Part shown: piece by piece, positions 7,342-18,600 of the stretch
How the letters are laid out: each line of letters starts with the position of its first letter
Position numbering within the stretch: position 1 is the stretch's first letter
IMG/VR virus record: IMGVR_UViG_3300046006_002762
Span: 1 to 35,770 of that record
DNA from: a virus
DNA: 35,770 nucleotides
Reading direction: 5' to 3' (one strand)
The notes under the pieces: model-generated
Told to the model about the DNA's origin: nothing
Seen by the model: the letters and a program-made list of their open reading frames with translations, nothing else
Database searches by the model: none
Made by a program: the position numbers and the translations under genes

Positions 7342-10300
7342 ATGGCAGAGAGTTCATTATCATTTGCGTCCACGTCTTCCTTTAGAAATTCTCTAATGGC
7401 GAAAAACTTGGCACCTTATAGTGTTCAAGGAGTGTACACCCCACCGGCAAATCAAGTTAATTACGAAACCATTTTAGGTGTAAGTAATGTTATTGATTCA
7501 CCAGGTGAGTTAATAACGAATGACCCATATGGTAATTTATTATATCCATTGAACGAATATGGTCCTAATGGTGGTTATAATTTAGAAATTAATTTTAACG
7601 GACCTCCTTTACCTGTTAATTCAAATCAGGGGGAATATAACCCCAACGACACAGCGTTAGATTTACTTAATGAATTTTTTATTGATGCTGCTTATATTCA
7701 AAATGGGTATGGACCGGCGGGTGGTTATAATGATTTAGTTATTATAACAGATGTTGAAAATAACAATAAGATATATCAACCTTATTGGGAACCACCAAGT
7801 TTTGCTCCATCAACTTATTCACCTTATAATATTTTATTATCAAATAATCCTATTGGAAGTAATGGGTTACTATCTCAGGATTCTTTTATTGCGAGATTTG
7901 GAGCTCTTGAATTAAATTCGTTATTGAAAAAAAGAATTGATGCTGAATTATTTCAAAACACATTAGGTCAAATAAATTTACAATCTCTACAAGACCCGTT
8001 TGAGATTAGTATGATGTTGTCAGGTCAACAACCTTTAATTTATAAAAATTGGAAGATTACAGTACCTGAAAACCCTGTTGTTGCCGCTGCCGACTTCTTA
8101 ACAAGATTGGCGGGAGCTTATTGGCCGGTTTCATTAATACCTGGAGATTATTTCAATGATAATAACGAAAATAGTCAAACACAACAAACATCAAACGCTT
8201 TAAGTACTGTTAATCAATTAACAGGTGGTTTATTAGGTCCAATATTAAATCTTAGTAGAAGTGGTTCACAAATATTTTTAGCCAATACAGGTAATGGTCA
8301 AAGGTCTGTTTTATTTGCAAATATTAATTATAATAGATATCAACCATCTTATGATAAAGATTATGGTTTATTATTTGGGGTTGCTCAAGGATTAGTTAAC
8401 TTATTAGTCCCAAATATTAATCCGGGTAATGGTACATTAGTTGGTGGTTACTATGTTGGTAATAAAACATCGGAACCGTCTTATATTACATCACCCCCAA
8501 ATCAAATACCGGTTAACGCATTTGGTCAACAAGACCCTTCACCTGTATATGGTCCATCAGAGATGGGTATTTTATATGAAGGTAATGAATCAACACTTAA
8601 CAATTTTGGTTTAGGAGGTAAGTCCTATAGTGACGGTGGGGGTATTGACGGAGGATTTGTTTGGGTATCTCCAAAATATAAAGCCAATGCAGGATTCAGA
8701 GCGATACCGGGTGGTGGTTCCGGAACTATGGATGAGGACTATCAATTGGTTAGTGGAAACATCACTAGAGATGAATCAACAAACATTGAATTTAAATCAA
8801 CATCAATATTAGACCAAACTCAAAGATTAATTGATTCTGCGGATAATGTTACGGGTATTGCTCGATTGAAACACGTTGGTAACGCAATGAATCAGATTAG
8901 TAAGGTATTCAATGATGGTTATAAAGAAATTACTAAAGGTTCTCAAGTTTTATCGTATACTGATAATACAACAGGTGGGGCTGCCGGTATTGAATATTGT
9001 AGAGTTTTCACAAAAGATAATCCTTATTACGCGTATAATGATTTACAAAAAACAGATGGTATAACTACATCAGGTAGAAGATTTACTCATTCTGTTTTGG
9101 ATAACACATATAATTTGAATATTGCTCCATTAAGAAATCCGGGCTCAACAAACATTATTGCGAATAATGTTAATGGAACGGGGGGATATGCTAAAAAATA
9201 TATGTTCTCAATTGAGAATTTAGCTTGGAGAACATCAAGTAGACCTGGTTTTACTTATGATGAATTACCTGTTTGTGAGAAAGGTCCAAATGGTGGTAGA
9301 GTTATGTGGTTTCCTCCGTATGATTTAAAGTTTTCAGATAGTAGTACTGCTAATTGGAATGATACTTCTTTCTTAGGTAGACCTGAACCAATTTACACAT
9401 ATAAAAATACAAGTAGAACAGGGAGTTTAAGTTGGAAGATTATAGTTGATAGTCCATCTGTAATGAATGCTGTTGTGGAAAAACAATTAAAAGGACAAAA
9501 TAAAGAAAGGATTAATTCAATTATTGATTCATTTTTTGCTGGTTGTGTTAAGTATGATATTTATGAATTGGCGTTAAAATTTAATACTATACCAACAAAG
9601 GATTTATATACGTATCAAGAGATTTTAAGTAAACCAAATTTAACGGATGAAGAATTAAAAAGTGTAAGTGCTAGTATTCCAAGAGAAAATTCTGTAACTC
9701 AAGGAGGTGCGGGAACGCCTGGTGATGCAACAAATAGTACGACAAATCCGGATACTTCAATTGACGATTTCAAAAAGAATTATTCTCAGTTAGCATTTTA
9801 TTTTGATAATGATATTCCTGACCCAAACTCAAAAGGTGTTGTTTCTTCAGTGCCATATGATGTCACGTATTCGTCATATACTAGTGTTGGAAATAAAAAA
9901 ACATATGTTGATACCGCAAGTGCAATTTTTAATGTTGGTGTTACTAATAGAAATGTTGGTGAGTTCTTTACAAATATTGTTGAATCTAATTATAAAAAAA
10001 TTGCTCTTAATGATAATAATTTTATAAAAGACGCTTACAATATTCTAAAAGAAAAAAAGGGGACTATAAGTATTCAAATGGTTGGTTCGGCATCAGCAAC
10101 TGCCAGTGTCCCGTATAATGAAAATCTTTCTAAACGAAGAAATGATTCTGTTATTCAATTCTTAAAGGAGTATAGTATTGGAGATGTTAATTTGGCTCCT
10201 TTCTTTGAAAATCAAACCTTACAAATTACACTACAAAGTGGTAAGGGTGAACAAATTTCTATACCTCAAGGTGAGTCAGGTACTGGAACACAAGTTGACT

Positions 10301-12357
10301 GTAGTAAAAATGTTGTATCATCATCGGGTACAGATGTTTCTAACAAAAAAGCTGAGACATATTCAACAGATGCTATGGCATGTAGAAGAGTTAAAATTAA
10401 TAGTATTGCAATTGCACCAATTGCTCCAACAACTATAGTAAAACCACCTGAAAAAGTGGAAATAATAACACCTGATGTGACCAATACAACAATTAATACG
10501 ATTAAACCTGTTCAGACAGTTACAATTGAACAAAAATTAAAAGAAGGTATTGGGAAAAGAATTATTAGACAATTATTAACTGAATGTGACTATTTTGATG
10601 TTATTAAAGAAACTAATCCTATGGTATATGGGTCTATAGCGGATAAAATTAAATTTTTCAATCCCGCTTTTCACTCCATGACACCTGAAGGTTTAAATTC
10701 TAGACTTACATTTTTAAATCAATGTGTTAGACCTGGTGAAACAATTCCTGTAATAGGTGCGGACGGTAAACCAAAATATAATGATGCGGTTAATACTTCA
10801 TTTGGTGCACCACCGGTATTAGTATTGAGAATTGGGGATTTCTATAACGGAAAAATAATTCCAAAAACAATATCATTTACATATGAACCATTATTGTTGG
10901 ATATGAATCCGGAAGGAATTGGTATTCAACCGATGTTAGCTAACGTAAATTTAAGTTTTGATATGATTGGTGGTATGGGGCTTGCTAGACCTGTTGAACA
11001 ATTACAAAACGCGCTGTCATTTAATTTTTACGCAAATACTGAAATTTATGACGAAAGAGCAACATGGACAGAAGATACTTCAGCGTTAGATACTACATTA
11101 ATCCAATCAATATTAAATGCTCAACCACCGGTTACTGTTAATAATGTTCAAAATGAAATTACTAATGATGGTGGAAATACTATTGGTGACATATTAACTA
11201 ACATTCCGGTTACTAGTGGTCAAACAGGGGAAATTACCTATATGAGTATTATGGATAAAATATTAGATGCTACGAAAGAATATTATACAAATGTTTTAAA
11301 TCAAAGTGATAGTATTGTTAAATCATACAATTATGGTGTGTGGCAATTAATAACTCAGGATAGATTGTATACTTCGGGAGAAATAAGTTTAAATTCTAGT
11401 AGTATATTAGCTCCAATTTATGGAAAACCGGAAGGTGTTGAAACTAAAGTGGATTCATTATTTAGTACATTTATATCAGATATTAATGCTGATAATCCAA
11501 CTAATCAAAATTATATAATATCAAGATTAGTGGGTTATAAATTTACAGATGCAACAATTCAACGAGTTAAAACAAATATGAATCAATATATTACCACATT
11601 AAAAGGGGATTATAGTAGTGGTTTATTCACTAAAATTCAAGAAATTGTAATATTAGAACAAAGTATGGTTCAAATTATTAGAAAAATAAATTTAGTAACA
11701 ACTAAAACGGATGGTAAAATTTTAGACACCGGGATTCCTCGTGTTTATACTATTTCAGGTACAACCGAAGTTAATACCGCTAGTCTTGGGTCTCCATTAG
11801 ACACATATCAAGAATTGTGTGATGACTATCGTTTAGTTGGTATTAGATTAGACGATTTTAATGTGTTAATGGATGCTGAAAAAATAATTACAACAGTTAC
11901 TGTACCATATGAAGGTCCTGGTGAATTTGAACCAATTTCAAAAGATTTTGCAACAGCGTCAGTTCAGGATAAAAGACAATTTATGGTAATGGCTCAAATA
12001 TTTAATGATAAAAATAAATTAACACAATTTAAGAATGCTATTATTAGTGGAGAATTAAAAAGTGATAATAAATTAGTTAGAAAATTTAATAATATTTGTG
12101 ATGATTTTGCCGATTTAACTAAAAAAGAATTAATTGCTGAAGAAAAATTTATTAAAACAATTAAAGGAAAAGAATCTTATTTAAAATTTGTAAATCAACC
12201 GGCTTATCCTAAAGGTAAATTGAGAAAGTTTACTTATACTACGGTTCCTGACCCTGCAACTGAAACACAACAAAAAACAGATATTGCTAATTTATATAAA
12301 ACTGTAAATGTTAATAATGATAAATTAACGTTTGATGGTAAAATAAAATTTGATTAA
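7342..12357 (+). CDS. Large baseplate protein with embedded OmpA-like domain (tube-initiator / gp48-gp54 position)
   Basis: A 1671-residue multidomain virion protein. Residues ~1-600 are Asn/Gly/Pro/Tyr-rich and unrecognised. Residues ~620-760 (YMFSIENLAWR, GPNGGRVMWFPPYDLKF, SFLGRPEPIYTY, SLSWKIIVDSPSV) and ~1080-1260 (FGAPPVLVLRIGDFYNGKII, PEGIGIQPMLANVNLSFDMI) look like two parts of one baseplate/tube-initiator body. Between them, ~815-975, lies an OmpA/MotB C-terminal-like domain: LAFYFDNDIP, then ISIQMVGSASATASVPYNENLSKRRNDSVIQFL, the usual 'G-AS-----N--LS--R---V---L' signature of peptidoglycan-binding domains. The last ~400 residues are helical. It follows the tape measure gene and precedes a LysM protein and the hub, the place of T4 gp48/gp54. 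Role inferred from context; whether the OmpA-like domain still binds peptidoglycan is unknown. Confidence 0.7.
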   Translation: MAESSLSFASTSSFRNSLMAKNLAPYSVQGVYTPPANQVNYETILGVSNVIDSPGELITNDPYGNLLYPLNEYGPNGGYNLEINFNGPPLPVNSNQGEYNPNDTALDLLNEFFIDAAYIQNGYGPAGGYNDLVIITDVENNNKIYQPYWEPPSFAPSTYSPYNILLSNNPIGSNGLLSQDSFIARFGALELNSLLKKRIDAELFQNTLGQINLQSLQDPFEISMMLSGQQPLIYKNWKITVPENPVVAAADFLTRLAGAYWPVSLIPGDYFNDNNENSQTQQTSNALSTVNQLTGGLLGPILNLSRSGSQIFLANTGNGQRSVLFANINYNRYQPSYDKDYGLLFGVAQGLVNLLVPNINPGNGTLVGGYYVGNKTSEPSYITSPPNQIPVNAFGQQDPSPVYGPSEMGILYEGNESTLNNFGLGGKSYSDGGGIDGGFVWVSPKYKANAGFRAIPGGGSGTMDEDYQLVSGNITRDESTNIEFKSTSILDQTQRLIDSADNVTGIARLKHVGNAMNQISKVFNDGYKEITKGSQVLSYTDNTTGGAAGIEYCRVFTKDNPYYAYNDLQKTDGITTSGRRFTHSVLDNTYNLNIAPLRNPGSTNIIANNVNGTGGYAKKYMFSIENLAWRTSSRPGFTYDELPVCEKGPNGGRVMWFPPYDLKFSDSSTANWNDTSFLGRPEPIYTYKNTSRTGSLSWKIIVDSPSVMNAVVEKQLKGQNKERINSIIDSFFAGCVKYDIYELALKFNTIPTKDLYTYQEILSKPNLTDEELKSVSASIPRENSVTQGGAGTPGDATNSTTNPDTSIDDFKKNYSQLAFYFDNDIPDPNSKGVVSSVPYDVTYSSYTSVGNKKTYVDTASAIFNVGVTNRNVGEFFTNIVESNYKKIALNDNNFIKDAYNILKEKKGTISIQMVGSASATASVPYNENLSKRRNDSVIQFLKEYSIGDVNLAPFFENQTLQITLQSGKGEQISIPQGESGTGTQVDCSKNVVSSSGTDVSNKKAETYSTDAMACRRVKINSIAIAPIAPTTIVKPPEKVEIITPDVTNTTINTIKPVQTVTIEQKLKEGIGKRIIRQLLTECDYFDVIKETNPMVYGSIADKIKFFNPAFHSMTPEGLNSRLTFLNQCVRPGETIPVIGADGKPKYNDAVNTSFGAPPVLVLRIGDFYNGKIIPKTISFTYEPLLLDMNPEGIGIQPMLANVNLSFDMIGGMGLARPVEQLQNALSFNFYANTEIYDERATWTEDTSALDTTLIQSILNAQPPVTVNNVQNEITNDGGNTIGDILTNIPVTSGQTGEITYMSIMDKILDATKEYYTNVLNQSDSIVKSYNYGVWQLITQDRLYTSGEISLNSSSILAPIYGKPEGVETKVDSLFSTFISDINADNPTNQNYIISRLVGYKFTDATIQRVKTNMNQYITTLKGDYSSGLFTKIQEIVILEQSMVQIIRKINLVTTKTDGKILDTGIPRVYTISGTTEVNTASLGSPLDTYQELCDDYRLVGIRLDDFNVLMDAEKIITTVTVPYEGPGEFEPISKDFATASVQDKRQFMVMAQIFNDKNKLTQFKNAIISGELKSDNKLVRKFNNICDDFADLTKKELIAEEKFIKTIKGKESYLKFVNQPAYPKGKLRKFTYTTVPDPATETQQKTDIANLYKTVNVNNDKLTFDGKIKFD

Positions 12358-12359
12358 TT

Positions 12360-12686
12360 ATGGGTACTAAAGATTATTATAATAGATACAATAATTTTAT
12401 CGTTAATGGACAACAAACGGTTGTACCATATATTGCTCTGCCAAGTAAATCTACAGACAAAAGATATATTTTTAAAGTCGCTCAATCTAGATTAGATAAA
12501 GTTTCTCAACAATATTATGGTAGTCCTTTCTTTAGTTGGTTAATATTACAAGCAAATCCACTATATGCTGGTCAAGAGTGGAATATCCCCGATGGGGCTA
12601 TCTTGACAATACCCTATCCTTTAATAGCTTCTTTACAGGATTACAACAATGACCTAGAAAATTACTTCTTTTATTATGGTAGATAA
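12360..12686 (+). CDS. LysM-type baseplate protein (gp53-like)
   Basis: A 108-residue protein. The order IALPSKSTDKRYIFKV, RLDKVSQQYYGSPFFSWLIL, QANPLYAGQEWNIPDGAILTIPYPL is a LysM-like fold (a 'D--S--YYG-P--W--I--AN' helix pair closed by an 'IP-G--L-IP' strand), as in T4 gp53 and the small gpX-type tail proteins of other contractile systems. In the mature particle such proteins clamp wedges or hub near the tube; the LysM fold usually serves protein packing here. It starts two bases after the stop of the preceding gene and overlaps the next gene by 11 bases, so the three are translationally coupled. T4 gp53 is longer (196), so this is a minimal version. Confidence 0.78.
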   Translation: MGTKDYYNRYNNFIVNGQQTVVPYIALPSKSTDKRYIFKVAQSRLDKVSQQYYGSPFFSWLILQANPLYAGQEWNIPDGAILTIPYPLIASLQDYNNDLENYFFYYGR

Positions 12687-15600
12687 ATCGGAAAATATAT
12701 TAGTTGAGTTTGATTATAATAACATATCAATCATTGACCCAAATAAAGTTATAGATAATGACGGAAAAGTACAAGAACGATATGTTAAGCAGGAAAATTT
12801 AGTAATGTACGCTAATTTGGAGTGTAAAGTTTTACCTCGTACCAAATTAGCACTTGGTGTTGCAAATAACGACCAAGTACAAACAGTTTCAATAGCCACT
12901 ATTAATTTTTTAAAACCGGGAGATAAAACATTTTTAGATAATTCATATACAGATGAATTAACGGGTAAAGATACAATAAAAGGTAATGGTGTGAATCAAC
13001 CAAAACTAACGGCTGTCTCAAACCCAAATAAAAGTAGTGATTTTTACATTAGACAAACCATTAATTCAGGTGGTAAACAAGCCTCAGTTGATAATGGATT
13101 GTTGGGTATTACATCAATTAATATTAGACAAGGGTTAGATTTTTTACCTTCAATTACTATTGAATTAGAAGATGTTAAAGGTAGAGCTATGTTTGAGGCG
13201 GGTGATAATTCACCATACGCCGCATTTTTTAATTTACCATATCCAATGTTTCAATTAACAATAAAAGGGTTTTATGGTAAAGCGGTTAAATTAAAATTAA
13301 TGTTACAAACATTTTCAACTAGATATGACACATCTAATGGAAATTTTAAAATTAAATTACAATTTTTTACTTACAAATATACATTGTTAAGTGAGGTACC
13401 TATGGCGGCATTAATTGCGGTTCCACACATGTACCAATCTAGGGTTAATATACAAACAGTTAAAGGAGGTTCTAGCAATTTTTCAAACGTCCAAGATTCT
13501 ATTGTTTCAAGAGGATATCAAAAAGTTAGAGAGTTATATAGTGAATATAAATCAAAAGGTATGATACCTGATGATTTCCCTGAAATTACTGTTGTTCAAA
13601 TGAAAAATAGGATTGAAAATTTTATTAAAAATATTTTAACTTCATTTTCGCAACAAAATTTAGACCCATTAACTTATGTTGAAGAATATCAAAGATTATT
13701 GGGTAATTTAGATAAAGATGTTTATGTTGGTGCTGGAACTTCATGGTTTTCTAAATATATGGATGATAAAAATTATTTAGTAATGAAAGGTGTTAATGGT
13801 GTTAATGGAATTACTGAAGGTAGTAAGGTTTATACTTTTAAATCTGAAATAAATACAGCTCAAAAAAGAAAAAATGCTTTGGCGGAACTTCAAGGTATTA
13901 TCAGTGCGGCAAAAGAAAAAATGGAGGCAAATTCTGTTTGCGGTGAAAATGGTAAATATACTATTGATGGTAAAACAAAAACTGGTTCACATGTACCATT
14001 TAAGATTGACCCAAGTATATTTCCTATTGAACCAAAAGAAAATGATGTTAATGTTAAAGAAACTTATCGTCAAAGAAAAAAATTATCAACAGAGCCAAAC
14101 GCGGACCAACTTAAACAATTTAAAAATCAACTAGCAACCGAAGGAATTTTTAATTCATTAGAGATAACTAATAAGAAAGGTTCTGAAGATAAAAACTTCC
14201 AATTTTATATATTTGAGGGTGATAATAGGTTTGAAGATTTAATAAACCAAATGGGTAAATTAGCTAAAACAACTAAAGAAAATATTCAAGATGAATTAAC
14301 AGAAGCTTTAACTAATTTATTACAAAAAAAAGATAATGGTATTGGATTTGTTCCAAATATTAGAAATGTTCTTGCGGTTATTTTTGCTAATGGTGAGGCA
14401 TTCCTAAGATTAATGGATGATGTTCATGTACAAGCTTGGAATTTAAATGATACTCAAATTAAAGCCAGAAGAAATTCAATTTTAAATCCTGAAACAGCAA
14501 ACGCTTCTGTTGATAATTTAACATCAGGTGATAATAAAACATTACCAATTTATCCGTGGCCTCAAATGTTGACAGCAACTTCAGGTAAAGATGGTCGTGA
14601 AAAATTTGAATTAACATATCCGGGAGATAAGAATGTTATAAGTCAAACTAAAGCGTATTTAACTGATTTATGGCCTGAAGTTGAATTTGTTGAAGAATTT
14701 ATTAGAGCAACAACTCAAACAGTAAAACCGCCGGCTGACCCGACAGAAACCTCAAATCCTGTGACCGACATTCAAAGAGTTTCGTTAGATGCAATTGAAT
14801 TTCCAATTAGTAATGCTGTTTATGATAATAAAGAAGAAATTAAATATTTTTATGAAATATTTGAAAGAATATTTTTAACATCTAACTACTCAGGTTTATT
14901 AAGAAGTAATGGTAATACTCAGGATGCGGATAAAGTAACTGACGTTATTGCTGAAGCAGAAAGTATTAACATTATTCAAAGTTTATCAAATGATAATCCT
15001 TTTATTATTAAAAAATTAAAAGAGTTTGGTATTAATGCGGGTAATTTTGAAATTTTGATGAGACATATCTCAAATGATGGGACAGGTGAAAGTTGGCAGA
15101 ATTTTATTAGAGGTATCTTTAATACATCATATATTAAAAACAAAGTTAATAATTCTAGTTTTGAATTTTTAAGTCAAAATTTGTTAAATGACTCTAAATC
15201 ACAACCATTAGTTTCTTTACCGGGTGAAAAAAATATTGATGATTTTATATCAAATTCAACATCAAGTAATATTTTTAATTTAACTGACACATATCCATTT
15301 ACAAATTTCGCTTGGGTTAAAAGTGAGTTAGCAAACGGTAATTCAATTTCAGATGTTAAATCGTCTTATAATACAACAAAAGTATTAACATATAATAGTA
15401 ATAAAAAAATAATATCTAATTTTTTAGATATTACTAATGATGATAATAGAAGACCTTTTACTAACTTTTTATTTAATAATATTAAATCCCCAATTTATTA
15501 TTTTGATTTAAAATTATTTTATGAAAATAGAAGTTTTGATTCTCAATTACCGACAGAAGGTAATTTAAGATATTTAAATTATTCAGGATTGGTGTCAAGT

Positions 15601-18600
15601 AACCAAACTGTGTCAATGTTAAACACTCCATATTTTACTAATTCAATTCAAGAAGGTGTTAAAAATTTTAGAAATGGGAGTGAATATCCATTTGTGGCGT
15701 CAGCTTATTTGTTTTTAAATAGTTTACCATTATCAACGCTTAGAGAAAAGTACAAAACTTATGAGACAAATTCCGTAACGGATTTAGACTATATTTTTGC
15801 AACGCTTAAAAAATTTGGTGCGGTACATAAATTACCATATGCTTGGATATTAAAAATTGGTTCTGTTTGGAACCGATATAAAAATTTTGTTGAGACAGGT
15901 GTTGATATTATTGATACATCGTGGTCCGGATTTAGTTATGTGCATAATTATGACCCTGTTACAAATTCTGCATCTAGAAATTATGGGTTAACAATTAACG
16001 GAGCTCAAATGGATATTGTATTAGAAAAAAATACAACATTAGGTCTTGAGACATCATCATTAATGAATACCGGATTTTACCCATTATTAATTAATGATTT
16101 TAATGTGTTTTATCAAGGGTTCCAAATTTATTCAGGTTATACCGATACCGATATTCAAAATGGGTTTAGTTCAGGTGTTACATTAAATTATGTACCTGAA
16201 GCGATTATTAATATGCCAGAAGGGTTTGACCCGAATAATCCAAAAAGAGATTTAAGGGTTATTCCCTGGTCAGTTTATATTACAACATTAGATAAAACTT
16301 CATCATATATTGTGCCATCTCAAGGGGCGTTAATTAATCAAACTAGTAATGAATGTATTACTGAGGAAACAAATCAATTAAAATATGAGATAACTGGAAA
16401 TACGGCAATGTATAATGGTTCTGTTAGATTATTTTGGTCGGCACCTAACTATGGGTATTTTGATATTACTAAAGTTGTAAAACCAACACCTCTAAAATAT
16501 TTAAAACAAGTTTTTAATCTTACCGGAAATACTAAACAAGAAAATTTTTCTATTAATGGAAAACAAGATGATTACACAGAAATTAGTGAAATGTTCTCAG
16601 TATTTGAAAAAGAAATTTTAGATAGTTTTGAGTCAGAATTTTTAAATTTTTCAAAATCAATTTATGATTTTGATAGTGAGTTTATATCAAACAGTGATAC
16701 AGAAAGTACAAAATCCTTTAAGAATTTTCAAATGTTAATGAGAAATTTAATGAAAATACCTAAAATAACTGGTACGACAATAAATACTGAATTAGTTTCG
16801 GCTGTCCAAGAATCTCAATTAACTGTTTTATCTAACCTTTTACAATCATTTTTAAATTATGACGTGGTTTTTAAATATGGTAATCCGGCAAGTTTTGATA
16901 AAAGATTATTTTATACTTTTTCAAATGGGTTGATTGCTGACCCATATACGTGGAGTAAATACTCATTTCAAATACCAACTCCATTGCCGACATCAGGAGG
17001 TACAGTTACACTATCTCAATCTATTACTAACTATCCAAACGAATGGAAGGCGTTACAATTATATGTAGGGTTTTCAGAGATACCTCAATTACGTTATAGT
17101 AATAATGGTTCTTATATAACTGATTTCTTTGTTGATTGTAATATAGATTTTAGTGTTGATAATATTAAAACTTTTGCACCAATTATTAAAATTTATGCAA
17201 CTCAAAAATTAAATGATAATACTTTAACATATAATAAATTTGTTAAATTAATGAATGAGTATATTGCGAGTACGGATAAATTTCAAAGTATTATTATTAA
17301 TAAATTAATGCCTAAATTACAAAAACAATTACCGGATGTTGGTAGTACACCAGACGCTGTTTTGGCAACAGCTTTAGAAGGTCCTCAAACAAAATTAGAA
17401 TATTGGGAATCATTTAAAGCATTAAATGATAAATGGATTGCGGGAAATGATTTTAAAACTAAGACACTTTTTGAAGATATTTTATTGATGGATAGAGCAA
17501 ATAGAAATATTGGGGATAAAGTGTTAGTAGATATTCATAAATTGAAAAAAACGTTGACAAATATAAATCCTAAAACAAGTATGTTGATTTTTGTCCAAGA
17601 TATTTTAGTAACAAATAATTTTGTTGTGATGAATATACCGTCTTATGTTAATTTTTATAATGTACAAGATGCGGTTAAAAATCCTGTGCCAAAACCGGAA
17701 GGGACTATTGATTTTGCGAATACAATGTTTGGAACATTTTTAAATGTTGATTATAGAAATTCTTCGGCTAAAATGGTTTGTTTTTATGCTGGAAAACCAA
17801 GTGAACAACCGGATTTTAAAAATAATGCTAACGTAAGATTTAAAGGGGATTCCTTTGATTTAAGAAGAGCGAGTGATAATCCATTAATTGAAGACCAAAT
17901 AGGTAAACAAGATTGGGATAAATCTAATAAAGTTGTTGGGTTTAATGTTGATGTGGGACCACAAAATCAATCAATTTTTCATGGGTTCCAAATAGACCAA
18001 AGTGCGGGGCAAGCAACTGCTGAGTCATTACAACAAACAGATGAATTAGTTAAACAATCATCAGGTAAAGCGGCTGGTACTCAAAATGTTTCATTATATA
18101 ACTTATACAAAAATAGAAGTTATGCTTGTACTGTATCTATGATGGGTAATGCAATGATTCAACCAACAATGTATTTTAATTTAAGACATGTACCAATGTT
18201 TAGTGGGGCATATATGATTCAGGAAGTTAATCATAGTATTGGACCGGGAACATTTGAAACGGTATTTAAAGGTATTAGACAATCAATTTCAAATTTACCT
18301 GAAATAGATAGTTACATCCAAACATTAAAAACTAATTTATTAACGTCTATTATTGAGAAAAACAAACAAGATAAACAAGCGGCAATAAAAGAAAGTGGGT
18401 CTAAACAACAAAACGTTATTAGTCAATCTAATAATACTGTTACAGATGCAACTAAAAAACCCGCTAATAGTTCAAGTAATTATCCAAGTTGTACACCGTT
18501 AAAAAATTATGAAAAATATCAAAATATAACACCTTCTACAAACAAGGCTAAATATAAAGACGCTATTAGTACAATCATTAGTCAAACAGCTGACCAAAAA

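Noticed and set aside
9803-10438. Additional + strand open frames within the OmpA-like region
   Set aside because: They overlap fully with a well-supported 1671-residue gene and encode Leu/Met/Lys-rich shadow sequence without recognisable pattern.
13874-14134. 86-codon + strand frame inside the hub gene
   Set aside because: Out-of-frame shadow of an AT-rich coding region; no start signal or motif.
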